From Chitinophaga fulva (GTDB lineage Bacteria > Bacteroidota > Bacteroidia > Chitinophagales > Chitinophagaceae): DNA of 64,000 nt. The notes under the pieces are model-generated. The model was not told the DNA's origin and did no database searches. It saw only the letters and a list, made by a program, of their open reading frames with translations. The stretch is from assembly GCF_012927205.1 (NCBI RefSeq), contig NZ_JABBGC010000001.1, positions 3,162,810-3,226,809 on the forward strand. Direction: 5' to 3'. Position numbers and translations under genes: made by a program. Positions 15,297-24,568 of the stretch are shown here, piece by piece; the first letter of the stretch is position 1; each line of letters starts with the position of its first letter.

Positions 15297-18200
15297 ATGA
15301 GAAAACTTCTCTGGTTATCGGTGATGCTATCACTGGTGACGCTGTTGTCTCCTGGGTCGGCTTATGCCCAGAAGATGAAAACAGTGCTAGGCACTGTATT
15401 GAGTGAAGACGGCAGCCCCATGCCTGGTGTCACTGTAAGGATCAAAAACACGAACCGTAATGCTTTGACGAATGCTTCAGGCATATTCCGCATTGAGGCA
15501 AAGGAGGGGGAGAGCCTGGAACTTTCCTTTATCGGTTATGAAAACAAAAGCGTCAAAGTAGGGGAGGGCAGTGAACTGACCGTTCGCATGCAAACGTCTG
15601 CCAGCGCGTTGGAACAGGTGGTGGTAACCGCTATGGGCATCAAAAAAGAGAAAAAGGCGCTCGGCTATTCGGTGCAGGACATTAAATCCGCCGAACTGCT
15701 GAAAAACAAAGATGCTAACCTCGTTAACTCCCTCAATGGTAAAATTGCGGGCCTTAACATCACCAACTCCGGCGGTGCGCCCGGTTCTTCCGCCTCTATC
15801 GTTATCCGCGGCGGTACTTCCCTGGAGCGCGACAACCAGCCGTTGTTCGTGATCGATGGCATGCCGATGGACAACTCCACCGGTCAAGGCGACAACAGTG
15901 CTTTCGACGGCTCTGTCAACATTTCCACCACCAACAGCAACCGCGCGATGGACATCAACCCTGAAGATATCGAGTCCATCTCTGTGCTGAAAGGTCCCGC
16001 TGCCGCTGCGCTCTACGGCCTGCGTGCTGCTGCCGGCGCCATCATCATCACCACCAAAAAAGGTACCGCCGGCAACGTCACCGCTTCTGTGACCAGCCGC
16101 TATCTCAATAACTGGGTAAACCGTTTGCCCAAACAACAGGGCCGTTATAAACAAGGTTCCTATTATAATGGCACGTTCAACGGCCAGACAGCTTTATCCT
16201 GGGGCGATCCGTTCAAAGATGGAGAACAGGTTTACAATAACATGGGTGATTTTTTCCAGAATGCCCATGCTTTTGATAACAGCTTCACGGTTTCCGGTGG
16301 TTCCCAGACGGGCAACTTCTTCCTGTCCGGTTCCAACCTTAACCAGTCCGGTGTAGTGCCCACGACTGACTATGTGCGGTCCACCGTGCGATTCAACGGA
16401 GAGCAGAAAATCGGCCGCTTTACTTTCGGCCTCAATGCGTCCTACGCTACCAGCGCTACGCAGAAAACCCTTACCGGTACCGGTTTGTGGGGGTCTAACG
16501 GCACCGGCTATATGGAAAGTATCATCGCCTGGCCCCGCAACGATGATATGAAAGTGTGGCTCAATCCTGATGGCACCAAACACCGGCTGTTGCCAGACCT
16601 GCCACTGGACACCGATGTGGACAACCCTTACTGGATCATCAATCGTAATCCGCAAACCGACAAAACCAACCGTTTTATCGGTTCTGCCTATGCCAGCGTA
16701 AAAATTACCAACTGGCTGGACGTGACCTATCGCCTCGGGGTAGACAACTATACCACACAGTTCCGTAACCTTATCCAGCCCGGTTCCAGCGTAAAAGAAG
16801 CGTGGCAGAAAGGTATGCTGGCCGAAACAGATAAGAACTACAGCTATGTGAATTCCAACCTGATGGTGACTTTCCACAAGACCTTCCACAAGGATTGGGA
16901 TGTAAACCTCATAGCAGGTACGACTGCGGAAGACACTTATCTGAAATCCAATTCTGCCCGTGCGGAAAATTTCTCCCTGCCTAATTTTATCAGCATCAAT
17001 AATGCGGATAAAAAGAACCAGTATATCAACCAGGCCATCAACCGTAAACGCCTGGCCGGTTTCTACGGTGACTTGCGACTGTCTTACAAGAATATTGTAT
17101 ACCTGAGTGCTACGGGCCGTAACGATATTTCGTCTACGTTGCCGGAGCAGAACCAGTCGTTCTTCTATCCTTCCTTCAGCGGTAGTTTGGTCTTCACAGA
17201 ACTGTTGCCTAAAAACGACATCCTGAGCTTCGGTAAAATCCGCGCTTCCTGGGCACAGGTAGGTAAAGATGCGCCGGCCTATCAGACGCTGACTTACCTG
17301 TTTGGCCCCGAGCTTACTATTGGCGGCGGCTATCGCAACTTCTGGTCACGCGGTAACCCGAACCTGAAGCCGGAGACCACCACCTCTACCGAATTCGGCG
17401 CCGAGCTGCGTTTCCTGAAAGGCCGCCTGGGACTGGATGTGACTTACTATCAGAACAGAAGTACAGACCAGATCCTGACACCGCGTGTAAGTAATGCCAC
17501 CGGGTATATCCTCAGCTCTGTCAATACCGGCGAGATACAGAACAAAGGTTTTGAGGTCAGTATCAATGCAACGCCTATACGCAACAAAAACTTCAGCTGG
17601 GATGTGATGCTGAATGCTTCCAAAAACAAGGGTGTCGTGAAAGCCCTGCCGGGTGCACTGCCTATCTTGTACGTGACCGACGTGCAGGCGGGCAATGCCA
17701 AAGCCGCCTCTTTCGACGGCAGCACCTTTATGGGTATCAGCGGCTCCAAATGGCAGACCGATGAAAACGGTAACCTGCTGCTGGACTGGAATACCGGTTA
17801 TCCGCTGACATCTACCTCCACCACTTCGTACGTGGGCAACCGTGAGCCGAAACTGCTGGGCGGTTTAAACAACAGCTTCAGCTACAAACAGTTTAATTTC
17901 TCTTTCCTGTGGGATTTCCGTATAGGCGGCGACGTGTATAACGGTACCGAATACCTGCTGACAGCCTATGGCCTGAGCGAGCGTACCGCCAACAGAGGAG
18001 AAGACGTTACATTCAGCGGCATGGCGAAGAATCCGGCTACCGGTAAGTTTGAGCCGGTGACCAAAACAGTAAAAGCCACAGAGAAATATTACCGGGACAT
18101 CTATACCAATAACGCACCGTTCTTTATTGAGAACGTGAACTGGATGCGTTTGCGTTCCGTATCGCTTTCCTATTCACTGCCTAAATCAGCCCTTACCCGT

Positions 18201-18392
18201 GCCCCTTGGTTGAAAGATGCTACCATTACCGCTTCTGGTACTAACCTGCTGCTCTTTACCAACTATTCCGGTATGGACCCCGAAACCAGCGCCGCCGGCG
18301 CCGGTGTGGTGGGATCTGGCTCTGTAGGTATTGACTATTGCGGCGTACCGGCTACTTCCGGTTTCGCGATTGGTATAAACCTTAAATTTTAA
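15297..18392 (+). CDS. SusC/RagA-type TonB-dependent outer-membrane transporter
   Basis: 1031 residues: signal peptide to about 25 (SAYAQ), carboxypeptidase-regulatory-like domain about 31-110 (TVLGTVLSEDGSPMPGVTVR), TonB plug about 118-240 with the SusC signature MDINPEDIESISVLKGPAAA, then a 22-strand-type barrel ending in KF with a terminal aromatic. SusC proteins import oligosaccharides or other large nutrients using TonB energy and pair with a SusD lipoprotein lid, which follows after 11 bases. There is no STN domain, so FecR signalling is not expected. The nutrient is unknown because no degradative enzyme is encoded nearby. Confidence 0.93.
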   Translation: MRKLLWLSVMLSLVTLLSPGSAYAQKMKTVLGTVLSEDGSPMPGVTVRIKNTNRNALTNASGIFRIEAKEGESLELSFIGYENKSVKVGEGSELTVRMQTSASALEQVVVTAMGIKKEKKALGYSVQDIKSAELLKNKDANLVNSLNGKIAGLNITNSGGAPGSSASIVIRGGTSLERDNQPLFVIDGMPMDNSTGQGDNSAFDGSVNISTTNSNRAMDINPEDIESISVLKGPAAAALYGLRAAAGAIIITTKKGTAGNVTASVTSRYLNNWVNRLPKQQGRYKQGSYYNGTFNGQTALSWGDPFKDGEQVYNNMGDFFQNAHAFDNSFTVSGGSQTGNFFLSGSNLNQSGVVPTTDYVRSTVRFNGEQKIGRFTFGLNASYATSATQKTLTGTGLWGSNGTGYMESIIAWPRNDDMKVWLNPDGTKHRLLPDLPLDTDVDNPYWIINRNPQTDKTNRFIGSAYASVKITNWLDVTYRLGVDNYTTQFRNLIQPGSSVKEAWQKGMLAETDKNYSYVNSNLMVTFHKTFHKDWDVNLIAGTTAEDTYLKSNSARAENFSLPNFISINNADKKNQYINQAINRKRLAGFYGDLRLSYKNIVYLSATGRNDISSTLPEQNQSFFYPSFSGSLVFTELLPKNDILSFGKIRASWAQVGKDAPAYQTLTYLFGPELTIGGGYRNFWSRGNPNLKPETTTSTEFGAELRFLKGRLGLDVTYYQNRSTDQILTPRVSNATGYILSSVNTGEIQNKGFEVSINATPIRNKNFSWDVMLNASKNKGVVKALPGALPILYVTDVQAGNAKAASFDGSTFMGISGSKWQTDENGNLLLDWNTGYPLTSTSTTSYVGNREPKLLGGLNNSFSYKQFNFSFLWDFRIGGDVYNGTEYLLTAYGLSERTANRGEDVTFSGMAKNPATGKFEPVTKTVKATEKYYRDIYTNNAPFFIENVNWMRLRSVSLSYSLPKSALTRAPWLKDATITASGTNLLLFTNYSGMDPETSAAGAGVVGSGSVGIDYCGVPATSGFAIGINLKF

Positions 18393-18403
18393 ATGTTACG
18401 GAA

Positions 18404-20047
18404 ATGAAAAGAATCGCATATATACTCAGTCTGTCACTCGCTTTCAGTTCCTGCAAGAAGTGGGTGGATATCAACGATAATCCTAACAGTGCCAATTCTA
18501 CCGTGCCGGCAGCAGAGCAGCGCCTGCCCTCGTTGTTGGCGCAGTTCAGCGACGCCTACGAAAGTACCGGTACCCGCACTGCTTTCCTCGGACAGCAGCT
18601 GGCTACCGTATATGCCAACGGTGGCAATAACTATAACCTCACTGCCTGGGTGTCTAACGGCGCCAATGCGGGCTGGCCCTGGCAATGCTGGTACGTGAAC
18701 ACCGCGGTGAATGTAGCGCCGCTGATCGCGGCCGCGGAGAAAGTACAGGCCTATCACTACATGGGCGTGGCTAAAATCATCAAGGCATGGGGTTTTGGTA
18801 CGCTGGCAGATGTATACGGTATGCTGCCTTATGATGAATTTGATAATCCGCAGATACTGACACCTAAGTTCGATCAGGGTGATTATATCCAGCAGAAAGT
18901 ACTGGGCCTGCTGGACGAGGCTATTGCTGACCTGCAGAAAACACAAGGTATAGCAGCGCCAGCGCTGTCTGTCGGCGATACCTACAACAATGGTAAAGTG
19001 GACAACTGGATACGGCTGGCTTATGGCCTGAAAGCACGTTTCCTGTTGCACGCTTCCCAGCAGACCGGGTTTAATGCCCAGGCTGTGCTGGATGCCGCTG
19101 CTAAAGGCCCGCAAACAGAAGATCAGAGCACGGTACGGCAGTATATCGATGAAGGGCCGGATGTTCCGGCTACCAATAAGGAAGCGTTGCAATACTCCAA
19201 TACAGGGCTTACCGCCAGGGTGACCAAACTGTACATCGATTATATTTCCAACAAATATACCGGCGCCCCCACCGGCGCCAGCAATATGGAAGATCCCCGC
19301 CTGGACTCGCTGATCCCCAGCCAGGCAGACGGTACCGGCGTGTTGCGCCGCACCATGGGCGTAGACATGGCCTCCAGCGTGCCTACGAACGGACCGCTGT
19401 CCTATACTTATAATGCCAAGACGAACAGCTTCAGCAATAAGGACTCCATCTATGTAGTGATGCGTAGAGTGCCGGCTATTGCTGGTGCTAACGACCGTAT
19501 ACAGTCTACCGGCACCTGGTATACCCGCCGTGGAAGCAAAGGGTTGCTGCTGACCAACGCAGAGATGCGTTTCATCCAGGCGGAGCTGTTATTTAAACAA
19601 GGGAATAACATCGAAGCGCTGACGGCCTATAAAGCTGGTATTCGTGCGCATATGAGCCTGATGGGCATTAAAGCGGGCGTTATTGACGCTTTCCTGAACA
19701 GTACTTCCGTAGAACAAGATGCGGCCAAACTGACGCTGAGCAATATCATGATCCAGAAGTACATTGCGCTGTCCTATTCGCCGGAACTGTGGTCGGACCT
19801 GCGCCGGCTCAACTATTGTGCGGATGGTGCGGGCAACTACAACGAAACCGTAGGCGTGTATAAAGGCTTTAAACGCCCTACCCATGTTAATAGCCTGTAT
19901 TATCCGGCACAGACGGATTGGCCCCGCCGTTTGGCCATTGCCAGCTATGAAATCAACTACAACATCGAGCAGGTATTGAAGGCAGACCCTACGGCGAATA
20001 CGCCCGCTTATCTCACCAAACCGGTATGGTGGAACAAAGCACAATAA
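18404..20047 (+). CDS. SusD/RagB-like surface lipoprotein (SusD_2 type)
   Basis: 547 residues with lipobox AFSSC (Cys17). The body is all-helical and TPR-like, starting WVDINDNPNSANSTVPAAEQ, with the conserved QANPE-like C-terminal block replaced by LSYSPELWSDLRRLNYC. This matches the SusD_2 subgroup rather than classical SusD. It forms the lid of the SusC transporter encoded 11 bases upstream and binds the nutrient at the cell surface. Ligand unknown. A good hairpin terminator closes the two-gene operon. Confidence 0.9.
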   Translation: MKRIAYILSLSLAFSSCKKWVDINDNPNSANSTVPAAEQRLPSLLAQFSDAYESTGTRTAFLGQQLATVYANGGNNYNLTAWVSNGANAGWPWQCWYVNTAVNVAPLIAAAEKVQAYHYMGVAKIIKAWGFGTLADVYGMLPYDEFDNPQILTPKFDQGDYIQQKVLGLLDEAIADLQKTQGIAAPALSVGDTYNNGKVDNWIRLAYGLKARFLLHASQQTGFNAQAVLDAAAKGPQTEDQSTVRQYIDEGPDVPATNKEALQYSNTGLTARVTKLYIDYISNKYTGAPTGASNMEDPRLDSLIPSQADGTGVLRRTMGVDMASSVPTNGPLSYTYNAKTNSFSNKDSIYVVMRRVPAIAGANDRIQSTGTWYTRRGSKGLLLTNAEMRFIQAELLFKQGNNIEALTAYKAGIRAHMSLMGIKAGVIDAFLNSTSVEQDAAKLTLSNIMIQKYIALSYSPELWSDLRRLNYCADGAGNYNETVGVYKGFKRPTHVNSLYYPAQTDWPRRLAIASYEINYNIEQVLKADPTANTPAYLTKPVWWNKAQ

Positions 20048-20070
20048 ATCTTATATCGCATAAAAAACAT

Positions 20071-20106
20071 ACAGCCGTCTCCGTAATGGGACGGCTGTTG
20101 CTTTTA
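20071..20106. terminator. terminator after the SusC/SusD operon
   Basis: ACAGCCGTC (20071-20079) pairs with GACGGCTGT (20090-20098), followed by TGCTTTT. It lies between convergent genes and may serve both strands. Confidence 0.8.
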
Positions 20107-20120
20107 AACAGGGTTTCCGG

Positions 20121-21014
20121 TTAGCGGCCCAGGAAGGTATCTACCTGGTTGAAGAACCATTCAGGTTGATCAGTCATGATGAAATGGCGGGCATCATCTG
20201 ACATCGAAATAACAGCTTGGGGCGCCTTCTGATATTGTGAGCGATAATTTCCCAGCACCATGTCGCGGCTGATGCCGTAGTTTTTATAACCTATCCAGTC
20301 TGCCAGCACCAGCAAGGGACAGGTGATCAGGTTCAGCTGCTGACGCAGGTCGGTGGTGTACAGTTCATACATCACCTGTGCCTGGGTAGGGGCATGGCTG
20401 CGCATCGCCATATCCATCACAGGGACACGGTTGATGCTGTCGGTGATCAGGCTGGGAAGGATCATCAACTGGCTGGCACGTGTTTGTTCCGGTGTCTGGG
20501 TGGCCATACTTTTTTGTATGTTGGCGGCTATTTCGCGCGTTTGTTGCGGGGTAGCGTCCGGGCCCATGGCGAATGCCGGGAAGAAAGGGCCGGCGCTGAC
20601 AGTCACCACTTTTCCTGGCAGGTCGGGGTACAGGATGCTCAGCTGCAGGGCTATCCAGCCGCCGAGGCTATGGCCGACGATGGTGGGTTTTTCCAGTTTA
20701 TTATCCCGGATAAATCCTGCCAGCTCACGGGTGATGGTTGTCATCATGCTGTCAGACTTGATGGGAGGCTGTCCGGCAAATCCGGGCAGTGTCAAGGCAT
20801 AGCAGGTGTAGTGATCACGGTAATGTGCAACAGATTTGTCCCACACTTCGCCAGAGCAATACAGGCCGGGGATGAAAATAATGACTTTGCCTTTGCCTTC
20901 TTTTTTGATGCCGAAGGAATAGTGCTGTGCATGTACTTCGGGCCTGATCATAGCCAGATACAGGCAAACGAACGTGAAAATGCGGACAGGTACGTATTTG
21001 AAAAATGGTATCAT
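20121..21014 (-). CDS. secreted alpha/beta hydrolase
   Basis: 297 residues from the ATG at 21014 (the longer frame uses a TTG at 21047). A signal peptide ends near EVHAQ. The alpha/beta-hydrolase fold has the nucleophile elbow GHSLGG with Ser116, an oxyanion-region IFIPGLYCSG, and a catalytic His in DDARHFIM near the C-terminus; the acid is probably in LLVLADWIG. Enzymes of this type cleave esters or similar bonds. Substrate unknown. It lies in the periplasm or outside and stands alone, convergent with the SusD gene. Confidence 0.85.
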   Translation of the reverse strand: MIPFFKYVPVRIFTFVCLYLAMIRPEVHAQHYSFGIKKEGKGKVIIFIPGLYCSGEVWDKSVAHYRDHYTCYALTLPGFAGQPPIKSDSMMTTITRELAGFIRDNKLEKPTIVGHSLGGWIALQLSILYPDLPGKVVTVSAGPFFPAFAMGPDATPQQTREIAANIQKSMATQTPEQTRASQLMILPSLITDSINRVPVMDMAMRSHAPTQAQVMYELYTTDLRQQLNLITCPLLVLADWIGYKNYGISRDMVLGNYRSQYQKAPQAVISMSDDARHFIMTDQPEWFFNQVDTFLGR

Positions 21015-21203
21015 ATAGCGTTGTTTTATTGGTTGAAGCTGGCACAAAGTGAATTATTCTGCAGGGATGATAAAAATCAATGTGACAAAAAGCCTGTTAT
21101 CAAGGATGAAATAGTGCTTTCAGCAGATGTGGCCTGTTGGGCTGCCCAGGAGTGGCCCGACACAGCATTTAATCCATCCGTAGCCTGTTTTCGTCAATAA
21201 ATG

Positions 21204-21233
21204 TTGTTAACTTACCCGGAGCATGCTACTTTG
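21204..21233 (+). promoter_or_regulatory. probable promoter of the first LytS/LytTR operon
   Basis: TTG at 21204-21206, then 20 bases, then TACTTTG at 21227-21233 followed by CC. The -7 spacing is one base short of consensus. It ends only 8 bases before the ATG at 21242, so the transcript would be nearly leaderless. Confidence 0.4.
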
Positions 21234-21241
21234 CCTGACTT

Positions 21242-22273
21242 ATGCGACAGTTTTTAACCAAATATAAAGGGATGCACATCCTGTTTTGGATGTGTAGTCT
21301 CACATTCTGGACCTATTCCACGTGCAATACCTACCATGTGTCTGTATGGGAATCCATGCGGAATAACGGGATATGGCTGGTGCTTCAGGCCATACTGGTT
21401 TACTCCATTATCTATTGGCTGATGCCGCAGTATTTCTACCGCAGGCAATACTGGCGGTTCACGCTGGCCTCGACGGCATGTTGGCTCGCTATGTCTCTGC
21501 TGAATGCCTGGGTGATGCTGTCGCTCGTGAAATCAGATCATCCACAGGCGCAGCTGGGCAGCGTTTTCTCTTTTGCCGTATTTACATCGATGACCAATTT
21601 TTACGTTTGTTTTGTGTTTATCGCGGCCAAAACGGTTAAAGATAAACTGGAGGCCGAACGGCATCAGCGGGAAGCAGACAAGGAGCGGACGGAAAATGAA
21701 CTGCGGTTCCTGAAATCACAAATGAACCCGCATTTTTTGTTTAACGCCATCAACAGCATTTATGTGCTGATACGCAAGGACCAGGAGATGGCGGCTGGCA
21801 CATTGGCTACTTTTGCAGATATGCTGCGTTATCAGTTGTACGAATGTAATACGGAAACCATCCCGGTAGAAAAGGAAATAGCGTACCTGAACAACTATGT
21901 ACAACTGGAGCAGCTCCGGAAAGGAAAAGCGTTGCAGCTGGATTACCAGGTAGGGGAGAATGTCCGTCATTTTTCCATTGCTCCGCTGCTATTAATTCCT
22001 TTTGTGGAGAATGCATTTAAGTATGTGTCTACCTACACTAATCAGGACAATCATATCCGGTTGACACTGGACTACCAGGACAACAATTTCCTGCTGGAAG
22101 TGGAGAACAGTGTGGAACCGATGGCCAGCCGGCCGGTGATGAATGGTGCGGGCGGTATCGGGCTGGAAAATGTGAAACGCCGGCTGGAGCTGATCTACAA
22201 AGGGAACTATGATTTACAGATCACCCCGGGTGATCGTGTTTTTACTGTAAAACTGACCATAAAAATAATATGA
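21242..22273 (+). CDS. LytS-like sensor histidine kinase
   Basis: 343 residues. Four membrane helices lie in about 10-130, followed by a short coiled linker (130-155) and a His_kinase domain with the phospho-accepting motif MNPHFLFNAINSIY (His164). The ATP-binding domain is at about 250-340 (PFVENAFKY, then GAGGIGLENVKRRLEL). It should transfer phosphate to the LytTR regulator encoded with a 4-base overlap. The signal is unknown; there is no extracellular sensor domain apart from the short helix loops. Confidence 0.93.
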   Translation: MRQFLTKYKGMHILFWMCSLTFWTYSTCNTYHVSVWESMRNNGIWLVLQAILVYSIIYWLMPQYFYRRQYWRFTLASTACWLAMSLLNAWVMLSLVKSDHPQAQLGSVFSFAVFTSMTNFYVCFVFIAAKTVKDKLEAERHQREADKERTENELRFLKSQMNPHFLFNAINSIYVLIRKDQEMAAGTLATFADMLRYQLYECNTETIPVEKEIAYLNNYVQLEQLRKGKALQLDYQVGENVRHFSIAPLLLIPFVENAFKYVSTYTNQDNHIRLTLDYQDNNFLLEVENSVEPMASRPVMNGAGGIGLENVKRRLELIYKGNYDLQITPGDRVFTVKLTIKII

Positions 22274-22983
22274 ATCTGCGTTGTATTATTGTTGACGATG
22301 AACCACTGGCCAGAGAAGGGCTGGAGCTGCTGGTCAGGGAAACCGGCTTCCTGGACTTCCTTGGCGGATGCTGCAATGCCATGGAAGCCAGTCAGGCGTT
22401 GGCGCGCGAAAAAGTAGACCTGATGTTCCTCGATATTGAAATGCCGCGTATCCGTGGCATCGATTTTTTGAAAGGGCTGGCATCTCCTCCGTTGGTGATC
22501 ATTACTACGGCTTACCCGAATTTTGCATTGGAAGGTTTCGAGCTGAATGTACTGAATGTACTGGATTACCTGGTGAAACCTATCACACCGGAACGTTTTC
22601 TGCGTGCGGTCAACCGGGCACGGGACATGTTTACAGTCAAACATACGCCCGCGCCGGAGGTGGATTTTTTCTTTATCAAATGTAATAACAGCTACGAAAA
22701 AATCAACTACGATGATATTCTCTATATAGAAGGCACACAAAACTATGTAACGATCAATACACGGCAGGGCAAGTTTATGACGCTGGCCACAATGAAATCG
22801 GTGGAAGAACAGCTTCCTGCGGGCCGGTTTCTGCGTATACAGAAATCGTTTATTGTAGCGGTGAACAAGATACAGTCATTATCAGGAAATGAAATTACCA
22901 TCGGTTCCCATAAAATCCCGGTGAGCAAGATTTACAAGGATGAGCTGATGCAGCTGATCGACAAACACCTGATCAGGAAATAA
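22270..22983 (+). CDS. LytTR-family response regulator
   Basis: 237 residues: receiver domain 1-120 with D9/D10, phosphorylation site D55 (LMFLDIEMP) and K103 (YLVKPI), then a LytTR DNA-binding domain about 135-235 (DDILYIEGTQNYVTI, LRIQKSFIVAVNKI). It starts within the kinase stop (ATGA overlap), so the two are translationally coupled. LytTR regulators bind direct repeats at target promoters. The convergent beta-lactamase-like gene is close but not obviously controlled. Confidence 0.94.
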   Translation: MNLRCIIVDDEPLAREGLELLVRETGFLDFLGGCCNAMEASQALAREKVDLMFLDIEMPRIRGIDFLKGLASPPLVIITTAYPNFALEGFELNVLNVLDYLVKPITPERFLRAVNRARDMFTVKHTPAPEVDFFFIKCNNSYEKINYDDILYIEGTQNYVTINTRQGKFMTLATMKSVEEQLPAGRFLRIQKSFIVAVNKIQSLSGNEITIGSHKIPVSKIYKDELMQLIDKHLIRK

Positions 22984-22992
22984 AACGGGTGC

Positions 22993-23904
22993 TTAATATT
23001 TATCCTTTCTGAAAACGGGCGACCATTTACTTTTAGGTTCAAAATGTTTCCAGAGGAGAGCAGAAATTTCCCGGATCATGTTTACCGCTTCATTGTCGGC
23101 CACCCAGCGTTGGTCCTGGATGTTTTTGGTGCCGATATAGAAAACATAATCTCCGTGCGGCGCATTGACCAGCACTACTTCTGAACGGGATTCGTTGACA
23201 GAGCCGGTTTTGGCAGCGGCCTGTACATAAGGAGGGATTTGGGTGAGCGCCTGTTCATCGTAGTAGCCTTTGGTCATGAGGCGGTACATCCGTTCACTGG
23301 ATGGACGGCTAATGACTTCTCCCCGGAAAATTTTTGCCACGAGGGTCGCCATTTCACGCGGGGTAGTCTGGCCCCAGCCGTATATTTTCCGGTTCTCTTC
23401 CCGGCCAGGGGTACGGGAGTTTACGCGGGTATCTTTTAAGCCATATTTCTCCAACAGGGCGTTGACGGCGGCGCCGCCACCTGCCAGCTGCTGGTTCCAG
23501 AGGGAGGTGGTATTGTCGCTGTAAGCCATCATTAAGGCAGCGAGTATACTGACTTCTGTTTCGGAGCTGTCTTTGAAAAACTGCATCAGGCCAGAGCCGC
23601 CGGTTTTGGCGGAATCGCGGTATATCAATGTCTGGTGGTAACCCAGCTCTCCTTTGTCTAGTTTGTCGAACAATCCTACCAGCAGCGGGATCTTTACAAT
23701 GCTGGCGGTGGGGAAAATGGTGTCAGCATTGATAGCTGCCCATTCGCCTGTTTCTAACTGCTGCACATACACGCCGGCGGTGCCTTTGAACTTATCGACG
23801 ATCTGCTGCAATCCTTGCTGTAACCGGGCATCCGGTTTTTTCTTCAGTTGCGAAAAGGTAACGGCTGGCCATAGCAGCAATGCCAGAAGCGTGAATCTAT
23901 GCAT
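22993..23904 (-). CDS. class A beta-lactamase / serine hydrolase family protein
   Basis: 303 residues from the ATG at 23904, which opens a signal peptide (MHRFTLLALLLWPAVTFSQ); the longer TTG start at 23928 is rejected. Penicillin-recognising motifs are present: S68-I-V-K71 (PTASIVKIP), S129-D-N (MAYSDNTT) and K232-T-G (AAKTGSVNESRSE). The omega-loop ExxLN of typical class A enzymes is not evident; this region reads PGREENRKIYGWG. So it could be a beta-lactamase or a penicillin-binding-like hydrolase in the periplasm; whether it destroys antibiotics cannot be told from the sequence. Confidence 0.85.
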   Translation of the reverse strand: MHRFTLLALLLWPAVTFSQLKKKPDARLQQGLQQIVDKFKGTAGVYVQQLETGEWAAINADTIFPTASIVKIPLLVGLFDKLDKGELGYHQTLIYRDSAKTGGSGLMQFFKDSSETEVSILAALMMAYSDNTTSLWNQQLAGGGAAVNALLEKYGLKDTRVNSRTPGREENRKIYGWGQTTPREMATLVAKIFRGEVISRPSSERMYRLMTKGYYDEQALTQIPPYVQAAAKTGSVNESRSEVVLVNAPHGDYVFYIGTKNIQDQRWVADNEAVNMIREISALLWKHFEPKSKWSPVFRKDKY

Positions 23905-23985
23905 AGGAATGATGAAATTGTACGGCAAAAAGATAAAAAGAAAAATGGATTAATAAAAGTACCTTGTCAATAACATCCATTCCTT

Positions 23986-24405
23986 ATGCGTCCCTGTCTC
24001 CTCCTTGTTTTGACGGCCATCGGGCTGATAACCTATAGTTCCTGCCATCAGTCGCCGCCCACACCGGTTAAAACAGATAGTACCGAAATAAAACTGGTTG
24101 CTGGTTTTCAACAAGGCGAAGCGCTGTTTCGCCGGTATTGCGCCAGCTGTCACCGGTCTCCCAAAAGAGGGGGCCACCACAATGAGATGTTGGTCGGGTT
24201 GTTTGAGAGAATGCCTGCACCATCAACGCAGTATTTTATCCGGTATATTCAGGACAGCAGAGCGTTGGAGCAAGCGGGAGATCAATATGCTGTTGCGGTG
24301 GCGCGGGACTATAACCATACTGCGAATCATCATTTCAGGGACAGCATGACGGTAGCGGAAATGAGAAGCTTGATCGTATACATTCGTGTTATGGGCAGCA
24401 GATAA
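23986..24405 (+). CDS. c-type cytochrome lipoprotein
   Basis: 139 residues with a lipobox ending TYSSC (Cys20). Haem-binding CASCH is at 52-56, and a likely axial methionine lies in EMRSL or ERMPAP. The end, MTVAEMRSLIVYIRVMG, is a typical cytochrome c terminal helix. It is probably a membrane-anchored periplasmic electron carrier. It has no respiratory genes nearby and diverges from the beta-lactamase-like gene. Confidence 0.85.
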   Translation: MRPCLLLVLTAIGLITYSSCHQSPPTPVKTDSTEIKLVAGFQQGEALFRRYCASCHRSPKRGGHHNEMLVGLFERMPAPSTQYFIRYIQDSRALEQAGDQYAVAVARDYNHTANHHFRDSMTVAEMRSLIVYIRVMGSR

Positions 24406-24568
24406 GTTTAACGCAGAGGGTCTCACGTTTATAGAGATTTAACAACTGATCAAGTGTGGTTCCGGGTATCTGTGCTTTGATAAAATAGGTGGTCGCAATG
24501 GGCATATCTGCTCGGTATAAAGGATAAGGCGAAATTAATTACATTAGTGTCTCAAATATATAAAACCT

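Noticed and set aside
16194..16889. 231-residue minus-strand frame inside the SusC gene
   Set aside because: Antisense shadow within a long, clear SusC coding region.
24389..24505. Short minus-strand frame (38 residues, MPIATTYFIKAQIPGTTLDQ...)
   Set aside because: It overlaps the end of the cytochrome gene, has no recognised homology and lacks a promoter; possible decayed gene end only.
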